Part shown: in pieces, positions 1 to 5,312 of the stretch
Layout: each line of letters starts with the position of its first letter
Numbering within the stretch: the stretch's first letter is position 1
Source of the DNA: Rickettsia typhi
Lineage (GTDB): Bacteria > Pseudomonadota > Alphaproteobacteria > Rickettsiales > Deianiraeaceae
DNA length: 5,725 nucleotides
Assembly (NCBI GenBank): GCA_945878495.1
Contig: CAMCTP010000057.1
Span: 1 to 5,725, forward strand
Direction of reading: 5' to 3'
Translations under genes and position numbers: made by a program
The notes under the pieces: generated by a model
Told to the model about the DNA's origin: nothing
Seen by the model: the letters and a program-made list of their open reading frames with translations, nothing else
Databases searched by the model: none

Positions 1-842
1 GCCTTATAAATTTCAGCAATCTTTGCGTATTCCTTAATTAAGAATTTATTATCAATTGGAATATTTGCCTGAGATATTATAATATTTGGAATCTCTGCAA
101 TAATTTTATATATCACATCAACCGAGACCTCGGAATATCCTTTAAGAGTAAAGATTTTTACAAACTTATCAGGTCCTTGATCTTTTACCTTATATATACT
201 TTTACCAAATCTATACTCACTGTTGATAACGCTTTCGCATAAACTTTCAAGAGGTAGTTCGTAATCAACATCGGTAAAATTTATAAGCTTGCCGAAAAAA
301 TTCAAATGCTCAGCCTCATAATAATTTTCTTTTTCAACTATTGTCAATCTTTTTGCCTCAAACTCTTCAAGTTGTTCGACAACAAACTTAGTTATTTCAT
401 CAAGAGATTCAATAGCTTCTCTTAATTTACCACTGTGCTTTTTGTAATATAAGGATGGATTAAATGCACTGGCAATATCTACAATATTTTTACCAAGAAT
501 GCTTTTCGCAAAAGTTAAGTAAAAATATACATTTTCCGATTTTGAAAAATTCGACATTTCTTCAACTTTTAACATTAGATCATCCTCAAAACGACCCATG
601 GCTCTAAATGTATCTCCAGCGGTATCATATTCCGTAAGTTTTACAGTATGAGAATAAAATGCTATATCTTGGCTATAGGATTGGGAAATTATATATCGTA
701 GAATTTGACGAAATTTATCATGATCGCTTAAATTCGAGACAACCTTAATCGTCTGTAGCGCAAAATCATTTTTTGTCAAAATGGTATACTTATCAGCATA
801 GCAAGCATAAGGTATTAAATCTTGATCAATTTTATCAGACAT
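1..842 (-). CDS. virB4: VirB4-family type IV secretion ATPase, N-terminal part (cut by left edge)
   Basis: Partial gene: 280 codons are visible, and the rest lies beyond position 1. VirB4 proteins are inner-membrane-associated ATPases of about 800 residues that power assembly and substrate transfer in type IV secretion. The visible part fits the family's N-terminal (CagE/TrbE/VirB) domain. IPYACYADKYTILTKN at residues 10-25 is the usual VirB4 opening. VYFYLTFAK at 105-113 matches the family's YLT strand. LKGYSEVSVDVIYKIIAEIP at 233-252 followed by IISQAN fits the segment that precedes the ATPase domain. Walker A and B would lie outside the window, so activity cannot be judged. The ATG at 842-840 places the IPYAC motif at its normal distance. 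It lies inside the end of ybgC (8-base overlap), implying translational coupling. No Shine-Dalgarno is seen. Rickettsiales often carry two virB4 copies; which copy this is cannot be told. The family call rests on motif recognition, not a search. Confidence 0.85.
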   Translation of the reverse strand, partial: MSDKIDQDLIPYACYADKYTILTKNDFALQTIKVVSNLSDHDKFRQILRYIISQSYSQDIAFYSHTVKLTEYDTAGDTFRAMGRFEDDLMLKVEEMSNFSKSENVYFYLTFAKSILGKNIVDIASAFNPSLYYKKHSGKLREAIESLDEITKFVVEQLEEFEAKRLTIVEKENYYEAEHLNFFGKLINFTDVDYELPLESLCESVINSEYRFGKSIYKVKDQGPDKFVKIFTLKGYSEVSVDVIYKIIAEIPNIIISQANIPIDNKFLIKEYAKIAEIYK

Positions 843-1239
843 AAACAGAAAGAGCGTTCTTTATAAATTCAGGCAACCTACTTGGTTTAAATGTCTCAGC
901 AATAACGGAAACACAAGCAATTTTTACAGCACTTGAAAAAAGCAAAATATCATTGCAAAAAATTTCTTGCTCCATTGATATAGTCGCTCTTGATATATCA
1001 ATAATTTTAGTATTAACTGTAATCAAATCGTCAAGTTTAGCTGGTTTAATAAATTTTGAATTTATTTCCGCTACCACAAAAGCTATTTTATGTTCGTCTA
1101 AAAGATTTCCCTGATTTATACCAACCGATCTAAGCATTTCAGTTCTTGCTCGCTCAGTAAAATTTAAGTATTTTGAATGATATACCACCCCTCCGCAATC
1201 TGTATCTTCGTAGTAAATTCTGAAGTTTATTGTATGCAT
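835..1239 (-). CDS. ybgC: YbgC-type acyl-CoA thioesterase (hotdog fold)
   Basis: Complete, 134 aa, the normal family length. YbgC enzymes are cytoplasmic hotdog-fold thioesterases that cleave short acyl-CoA or acyl-ACP thioesters; in E. coli the protein is linked to phospholipid metabolism and its gene heads the tol-pal cluster. The signature is near perfect: YYEDTDCGGVVYHSKYLNF (residues 9-27) then ERARTEMLR (29-37). Asp14 aligns with the catalytic Asp18 of E. coli YbgC, and His21 with the conserved His of the same loop. FVVAEINSKFIKPAKLDDLI (54-73) is the typical second strand pair. No tolQ, tolR or tolA is in view; the gene instead runs into virB4 with an 8-base overlap (the virB4 start sits within the last codons). 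A good sigma-70-like promoter lies just upstream, giving a very short leader; no Shine-Dalgarno is evident. The family assignment is firm; the physiological substrate is not known from sequence. Confidence 0.93.
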   Translation of the reverse strand: MHTINFRIYYEDTDCGGVVYHSKYLNFTERARTEMLRSVGINQGNLLDEHKIAFVVAEINSKFIKPAKLDDLITVNTKIIDISRATISMEQEIFCNDILLFSSAVKIACVSVIAETFKPSRLPEFIKNALSVYV

Positions 1240-1258
1240 ATAAATAGGTATTTACTTA

Positions 1259-1286
1259 TCTATATAATAAGGATTTTTTTTGTCAA
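1259..1286 (-). promoter_or_regulatory. Candidate sigma-70 promoter for ybgC-virB4
   Basis: On the minus strand a perfect TTGACA (1286-1281) is followed after 16 bases by TATAGA (1264-1259). Transcription would start near 1252, leaving a leader of only about 12 bases before the ybgC ATG. The element lies in the 64-base gap after the methyltransferase stop. No terminator hairpin is seen in that gap, so read-through from upstream is also possible. Confidence 0.55.
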
Positions 1287-1303
1287 GTTTTTAGAATTTC
1301 CCC

Positions 1304-2635
1304 CTACTCCCCAAAGCTTACTTTATCACGCAATTTCTCACGAGCTTCAATCTTCATTCGTAAATATTCCATTGGTCTTGCGCCTTTTGTGCGATTACAA
1401 TGTCCGCATAATAGCTGGTAATTTTCAATATAATCTCCTCCGCCTTTTGATTTTGGAACTATATGGTCAATTTCTAAATTCACGATATCGAACGAGCCCA
1501 TACATCCATTGCATAATTTTTCCTGAATTGCGAATAATCGTTTTTTGATATCATTTTTAGTCTCTCTTGTTATTAATAACTCTTCGACATCGGTTCTGAC
1601 GGGAATAAGCGTTGTATGAACTGGCTTTTCAACAAAAATACCCCTCGCCGATTTTCCTTCCGCTCCATCATCCAATCTTTCAAGTAATATATCTATGGCC
1701 TTCTCTTCTATGTCAATTCCAATCCATTTTCTTCCAAGCCTTTGCGCCGCAACACAAGTCGTTGCACATCCACAAAACGGATCTAAAACTACACCACCCT
1801 CTGGACAGGAAGCTTTGATTATTCTATCAAGTATAGCTAGTGGTTTTTGCGTTGGATAGCCTGTTCTTTCTTTTGACTGGGAATGAAGATATTGAATATT
1901 CCATACATCGTTCATCGCTGTTCCTTCTGATTCTGATTTATCTATGATCCTAATATATTTCGAGGTATCAATTTTCTTATTTTCTACCATTTCATCAAAA
2001 ATTTGCTTATTATAAATAAGCAATTGCAAGCCATCTGAAACTTTATTTACATTATAGCCTCTTTTGATTACTTCTTGCTGACTTTCGGCTGGAGTATCAT
2101 ATATTTTATTGAAATATACCTCATCACTGTTTTTTGCATAATGCAATATTATGTCATGGTTCTTTTGAAAATAAGTTGCAGCATTTGTCCATTTTCTATA
2201 AGCCCATACAATTTCGTTTCTAAAGTTATTTTTGTCAAATATAGCGTCAAGTAATTGTTTTAAATAATGACTTGCAGTTGGATCACAATGAAGGTAAAGA
2301 CTTCCTGTTTCTTTTAAAATTCTGTGTAGTTCGATTAACCTCTGTGCCATGTAAAGAATATATGACATCATGGCTTTACTATGTATTTTACCAATTGATT
2401 TTATAAAATCGACCATATCTGGATAATCAACGGATAGTTTTTCAAGGCAAAAAACATCTACATCTTCCCAAGTCCAAATATCTTTAAAACTAGCTCCAGC
2501 AGCTTTTGTGCCAACCGGAGCTGAATATGTTCTTTTGGAATTAAATGGAGGATCAAGATAAATCAAATCAACTGATTCACTATTTAATCCGTTTAGAATG
2601 TATAAGTTGTCGTTTGTGTAAAGGGTGTTTTGCAT
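1304..2635 (-). CDS. Fused DNA adenine methyltransferase-HNH endonuclease
   Basis: 443 aa from the ATG at 2635. An in-frame TTG at 2647 would add four residues; the ATG is preferred, and neither has a Shine-Dalgarno. Residue numbers below count from the TTG; subtract 4 for the ATG start. Domain 1 is a beta-class DNA methyltransferase: motif IV DPPF (32-35, the form usual for adenine-N6 enzymes) comes before the SAM-binding motif I DPFCGCATT (289-297), with YPTQKPL (264-270) just ahead of it. The stretch from about 150 to 260 is the likely target-recognition region. Domain 2 (about 375-430) is an HNH nuclease: zinc-knuckle pairs C379/C382 and C414/C417, EIDHIVPKSKGGG (392-404, catalytic H395), N409 and N418. 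Every key residue of both domains is present, so both could be active. The gene begins 23 bases beyond the tRNA-Thr CCA end on the same strand. It may be a one-chain restriction-modification enzyme or a solitary methylase with an accessory nuclease; the recognition site is unknown. Confidence 0.9.
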   Translation of the reverse strand: MQNTLYTNDNLYILNGLNSESVDLIYLDPPFNSKRTYSAPVGTKAAGASFKDIWTWEDVDVFCLEKLSVDYPDMVDFIKSIGKIHSKAMMSYILYMAQRLIELHRILKETGSLYLHCDPTASHYLKQLLDAIFDKNNFRNEIVWAYRKWTNAATYFQKNHDIILHYAKNSDEVYFNKIYDTPAESQQEVIKRGYNVNKVSDGLQLLIYNKQIFDEMVENKKIDTSKYIRIIDKSESEGTAMNDVWNIQYLHSQSKERTGYPTQKPLAILDRIIKASCPEGGVVLDPFCGCATTCVAAQRLGRKWIGIDIEEKAIDILLERLDDGAEGKSARGIFVEKPVHTTLIPVRTDVEELLITRETKNDIKKRLFAIQEKLCNGCMGSFDIVNLEIDHIVPKSKGGGDYIENYQLLCGHCNRTKGARPMEYLRMKIEAREKLRDKVSFGE

Positions 2636-2658
2636 GGCAAATAGCAAAGTTTGAAAAA

Positions 2659-2734
2659 TGGTGCCGACTGAGGAACTCGAATCCCCGACCCACTGGTTAC
2701 AAATCAGTAGCTCTACCAGCTGAGCTAAGTCGGC
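2659..2734 (-). tRNA. trnT: tRNA-Thr (anticodon UGU)
   Basis: 76 nt including an encoded CCA. On the minus strand the acceptor GCCGACT pairs perfectly with AGTCGGC. The D arm is GCTC/GAGC, the anticodon loop TTTGTAA (anticodon UGU, reading ACA and related Thr codons), and the T arm GGGGA-TTCGAGT-TCCTC with one G-U pair. The anticodon stem ACTGA/CCAGT has an A31-C39 mismatch at the pair closing the loop, where E. coli tRNA-Thr(UGU) has A-U. The gene sits 52 bases after the orphan membrane-protein gene and 23 bases before the methyltransferase, all on one strand. Confidence 0.96.
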
Positions 2735-2743
2735 ATCACGATT

Positions 2744-2771
2744 TGATTAATATTGCAAAATTAATAGTCAA
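2744..2771 (-). promoter_or_regulatory. Candidate promoter of tRNA-Thr
   Basis: Minus strand: TTGACT (2771-2766), a 16-base spacer, then TAATCA (2749-2744), predicting a start near 2737, just before the mature tRNA 5' end at 2734. The -35 is strong and the -10 poor. The location fits well, and the transcript could continue into the methyltransferase gene. Confidence 0.45.
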
Positions 2772-2786
2772 GTTAAAATTTTCTGT

Positions 2787-3242
2787 TTATGAATTTATGT
2801 GTTCATCAAAATTTTGTCCAATATTAATGAGAGTTTTATCAATACACCCAGTCTTCTCTTGCTCCTCTTGATTCTTGTTTATCTCTCTGATAGAGTATTT
2901 TGAAAGAGACTTACACTTATCAAGATCTTTGATTAGATTATCATAAATTTCATAGCACTTCTTTCTTCTCACTCTGGCGAATTTTGGAGATTGTTGCTTA
3001 TTATCATATGCGCAATTTTGTAATATATCTTGCTTTAATTTTAATATACTACTCTCAATCTTACAATTTGTAATTTCTTTTCTTTGTGATTGAATTTTAA
3101 AATATTGAAATACCATAAATGCACAGAATGATATAATGATTAATATTAAAATAATTGTTTGATTCTTTAGTTTTAATTTCAAAAAACCTTTTACAAAATC
3201 TTTAGTAAAATTAAAAGCTTTTATCAAATCACTAAAAGACAT
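2787..3242 (-). CDS. Unrecognised small one-pass membrane protein, Cys-rich
   Basis: 151 aa, ATG start at 3242; the next Met is inside the membrane segment, so this start is the only sensible one. I do not recognise the family. The layout is a short basic N-terminal part (1-28) with several Phe and Lys, one clear hydrophobic segment (about 29-47, TIILILIIISFCAFMVFQYF), then a charged, Lys/Gln/Asn-rich, probably helical domain of about 100 residues. Five cysteines follow the membrane segment (60, 77, 96, 110, 133) and one lies in it (40). The domain could be extracytoplasmic with disulfides, but positive charges flank both sides of the segment, so orientation is uncertain. There is no lipobox and no cleavable signal-peptide pattern. 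It is the first gene of the minus-strand series, with its own candidate promoter and tRNA-Thr downstream. Codon use looks like that of its neighbours. The unbroken frame, promoter and single-strand context support a real gene; the function is unknown. Confidence 0.7.
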   Translation of the reverse strand: MSFSDLIKAFNFTKDFVKGFLKLKLKNQTIILILIIISFCAFMVFQYFKIQSQRKEITNCKIESSILKLKQDILQNCAYDNKQQSPKFARVRRKKCYEIYDNLIKDLDKCKSLSKYSIREINKNQEEQEKTGCIDKTLINIGQNFDEHINS

Positions 3243-3272
3243 TATTTTGATAGAAAATATAATATTCGTCTT

Positions 3273-3300
3273 AATATAATTGGTAATTTTTAATTTACAA
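3273..3300 (-). promoter_or_regulatory. Candidate promoter of the orphan membrane-protein gene
   Basis: Minus strand: TTGTAA (3300-3295), a 16-base spacer, then TATATT (3278-3273). The predicted start is near 3266, giving a leader of about 24 bases before the ATG at 3242. The surroundings are very AT-rich, so chance matches are common; confidence is modest. Confidence 0.4.
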
Positions 3301-3342
3301 GAAAAACCAAACTATATCTTGATTGAATATTAACAAAAACTC

Positions 3343-3371
3343 TTGACTATAAAAAAAATCATTTCAGATTT
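3343..3371 (+). promoter_or_regulatory. Candidate promoter of tRNA-Ile
   Basis: TTGACT at 3343-3348 is followed, with a 17-base spacer, by AGATTT at 3366-3371, a poor -10. The predicted start is near 3378, a few bases before the tRNA at 3381. The -35 repeats the CTTGACTAT string that precedes tRNA-Thr, which supports the assignment. Confidence 0.4.
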
Positions 3372-3379
3372 AATGAAAT
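3361..3379. repeat. Short inverted repeat over the tRNA-Ile -10 region
   Basis: ATTTCA (3361-3366) and TGAAAT (3374-3379) form a perfect 6-base dyad around a 7-base centre. It overlaps the expected -10 and start site of tRNA-Ile. It could be an operator or a leader structure, but a dyad this short is also plausible by chance in AT-rich DNA. Confidence 0.35.
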
Positions 3380-3380
3380 A

Positions 3381-3457
<77 letters not shown>

Positions 3458-3566
3458 TCTCAATTTGATATTTTTAACATGACTTCAATCATTAATCACT
3501 GTGATAATCAATATATTTTTTGCTAAAACAAACAAATAAAAGTGGCGATAATTTGTGAATGATTAA
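3458..3566. other. Convergent spacer between tRNA-Ile and tRNA-Val
   Basis: No gene is seen in these 109 bases. They hold a perfect dyad ATCAC-T-GTGAT (3495-3505) with a T-run at 3516-3521, which could weakly terminate tRNA-Ile. An A/T-only stem, ACAAAT/ATTTGT (3532-3537 with 3551-3556), lies beside T-rich sequence on the minus strand and could serve tRNA-Val. Neither is a convincing GC-rich intrinsic terminator. Confidence 0.3.
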
Positions 3567-3643
3567 TGGTGGGTGTTTAGGGATTCGAACCCCAGACCTC
3601 CTCGGTGTAAACGAGATGCTCTAACCAGCTGAGCTAAACACCC
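3567..3643 (-). tRNA. trnV: tRNA-Val (anticodon UAC)
   Basis: 77 nt including an encoded CCA. On the minus strand the acceptor GGGTGTT pairs with AACACCC; D arm GCTC/GAGC; anticodon stem TCTCG/CGAGG with loop TTTACAC, anticodon UAC; T arm TGGGG-TTCGAAT-CCCTA. All stems close with at most G-U wobbles. It is divergent from pepA, with 103 bases between the tRNA 5' end and the pepA start. Confidence 0.97.
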
Positions 3644-3654
3644 TTATAAACTAG

Positions 3655-3681
3655 ATAATAAATATGAAAAATAATAAGCAA
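3655..3681 (-). promoter_or_regulatory. Candidate promoter of tRNA-Val
   Basis: Minus strand: TTGCTT (3681-3676), a 15-base spacer, then TATTAT (3660-3655). The predicted start is near 3648, a few bases before the tRNA at 3643. The spacer is short and the -35 imperfect, so the call rests mostly on position. Confidence 0.35.
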
Positions 3682-3696
3682 GAAAAAAATAACTTC

Positions 3697-3727
3697 TTGC
3701 AATTAATCTTTTGTAAATTATTATAAT
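3697..3727 (+). promoter_or_regulatory. Candidate promoter of pepA-argB
   Basis: TTGCAA (3697-3702) precedes two overlapping -10 choices: TATTAT at 3719-3724 (16-base spacer) or a consensus TATAAT at 3722-3727 (19-base spacer). Transcription would begin near 3732-3735, leaving about 13 bases before the GTG start at 3747. No Shine-Dalgarno fits in such a leader, as for ybgC. Confidence 0.45.
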
Positions 3728-3746
3728 ACGGTTTTTTTAATTCTTA

Positions 3747-5300
3747 GTGTCAAAATACAAATTCACCAAACCTGCAGAAATATCACCAAAGTTTAACGGT
3801 CAAAAATACGAACTGATATTAGTTGATCAAAAATCTTGGAAAGAAATCACTACAGCTAAAAATGTATCTTCCAAAATAATAACAGAATCAGATATGGATT
3901 CAATTTTATCAATCGCAAAAATGAAAAGCTTTGAAGCTAAATGCGGAGAAAGCGTATTGGTATTGGGCATTGGTAAGACTAAAAAATCCGGCGTTATTTT
4001 GCATGGTCTGGGTGAAGTAAAAATATCGCCAGAAAATAAAGAGGAAAAACTTCCACATTATCAAAACAAAGGTGGTAGTATTTGCGATTTTTTAAGATCA
4101 AATAAAATACAATCAGTCTATATAAATTCAGAAAATATCTCAGTTAATAATGATTTGCAATCTGATATATCAATAGCTGTTGCTTGCGGTATAGTTCAAA
4201 AATCATACAGCTTTTCAAAGTACCTAACAACCGAAAAAAGAATTGAAAAATTATATAAATTAGAAGATATAGCAGTATCATCAAGCGATGAAAAACAAAT
4301 ATCAGAAGCAAACAAGACAATGGAATCAATTTTCATGGTTCGTGATCTTGGAAATGAACCTGCTAATATATTATATCCTGAAGTTTATGCTGAAATAATA
4401 TCGGAATCAATGGCCGCATTTAAAAACGTAAAAGTCGAAGTCTTGGATAAGAAAAAAATGGAAAAACTTGGTATGGAATCGCTACTTGGAGTATCTCTGG
4501 GAAGCGATAAAGAGCCAAAAATGGTGATTGTAAAATATACTGGAAATAAGGATAGTAAAGAAATTGATATTGCACTTGTTGGAAAAGGAGTGACATTTGA
4601 CTGTGGAGGTATTTCAATCAAACCTGCAAACGGTATGGAAGATATGAAGGATGACATGGCTGGATCAGCTGTATGTTTTGCTTCAATCTATCTAATGGCT
4701 GCGAGAAATGCAAAAGTTAATGCAATATGTGCAGTTGGACTAGTTGAAAATTCAATCAATGGTAGTGCTCAAAGACCTGGTGATATAGTAAAATCTATGT
4801 CAGGACAAACAATAGAAGTTTTGAATACTGATGCAGAAGGAAGACTTGTTCTTGCGGACGTTTTATATTACACTAAAACAAAATACAAACCTGAAACAAT
4901 CCTCGATTTTGCAACGCTAACCGGAGCAATAAGAGTAGCACTTGGATCAGAATACGCAGGGCTATTTTCTAATAACGATGAACTTTCAAAAGATCTTGAA
5001 AAATCTGGGATTGAAAGTGGAGAGAAATGCTGGAGATTGCCAATTGGACCAGCTTATGACAAGCTTTTAGATTCACCAATTGCCGACATAAAAAATATCA
5101 GCGGAACAGGTGGTGCTGGGTCTATAACTGCCGCACAATTTTTGCATAGATTTATCGATGGTCATACAAAATGGGCTCATCTTGATATAGCTGCAACAGG
5201 ATGTATATTCCATTCACCTATTACACTTTCTCAAAATGGAGCAAGTGGCTTTGGAATCAAATTTGTTGATAAATTTATCAGAAACACAATAGAGAAATAA
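3747..5300 (+). CDS. pepA: Leucyl aminopeptidase (M17 family)
   Basis: 517 aa, normal for the family. This cytoplasmic two-metal exopeptidase removes N-terminal residues, Leu preferred, from peptides; it normally forms hexamers. The catalytic domain is complete: VGKGVTFDCGGISIKP (278-293) carries metal ligands K280 and D285 and catalytic K292; D303 lies in MKDDMAG; the signature NTDAEGRL (360-367) supplies D362, E364 and R366. WAHLDIAATG (476-485) is the usual C-terminal motif. The usual Ser of FDSGG is Cys286 here. The N-terminal part (1-190) is the variable macro-like domain. The start is GTG: an in-frame stop at 3738-3740 rules out an earlier start, and the next Met is residue 50, too far in. 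There is no Shine-Dalgarno. argB follows after 12 bases, so the two are probably one operon. In E. coli PepA also binds DNA; nothing here tests that. Confidence 0.97.
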   Translation: MSKYKFTKPAEISPKFNGQKYELILVDQKSWKEITTAKNVSSKIITESDMDSILSIAKMKSFEAKCGESVLVLGIGKTKKSGVILHGLGEVKISPENKEEKLPHYQNKGGSICDFLRSNKIQSVYINSENISVNNDLQSDISIAVACGIVQKSYSFSKYLTTEKRIEKLYKLEDIAVSSSDEKQISEANKTMESIFMVRDLGNEPANILYPEVYAEIISESMAAFKNVKVEVLDKKKMEKLGMESLLGVSLGSDKEPKMVIVKYTGNKDSKEIDIALVGKGVTFDCGGISIKPANGMEDMKDDMAGSAVCFASIYLMAARNAKVNAICAVGLVENSINGSAQRPGDIVKSMSGQTIEVLNTDAEGRLVLADVLYYTKTKYKPETILDFATLTGAIRVALGSEYAGLFSNNDELSKDLEKSGIESGEKCWRLPIGPAYDKLLDSPIADIKNISGTGGAGSITAAQFLHRFIDGHTKWAHLDIAATGCIFHSPITLSQNGASGFGIKFVDKFIRNTIEK

Positions 5301-5312
5301 TTTTATAACAGA

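Noticed and set aside
1271..1280. T-run between methyltransferase and ybgC as a terminator
   Set aside because: The T-run is on the plus strand while the genes are on minus, and no stem precedes it. It is better read as the spacer of the ybgC promoter.
1177..1548. Plus-strand open frame of about 120 codons across the ybgC-methyltransferase junction
   Set aside because: It lies antisense to ybgC and the conserved HNH-coding end, with no family features. It is a shadow frame.
2636..2647. TTG at 2647 as start of the methyltransferase
   Set aside because: It would add only four residues, is a rarer start codon and has no Shine-Dalgarno; the ATG at 2635 opens directly on the conserved region.
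1240..2658. Integrated element with att repeats at tRNA-Thr
   Set aside because: No second copy of the tRNA-Thr 3' end and no integrase could be found in the window; only the gene position hints at it.
2545..2871. Plus-strand open frame over tRNA-Thr
   Set aside because: It runs antisense through a perfect tRNA and the start of the methyltransferase; the reading frame is incidental.
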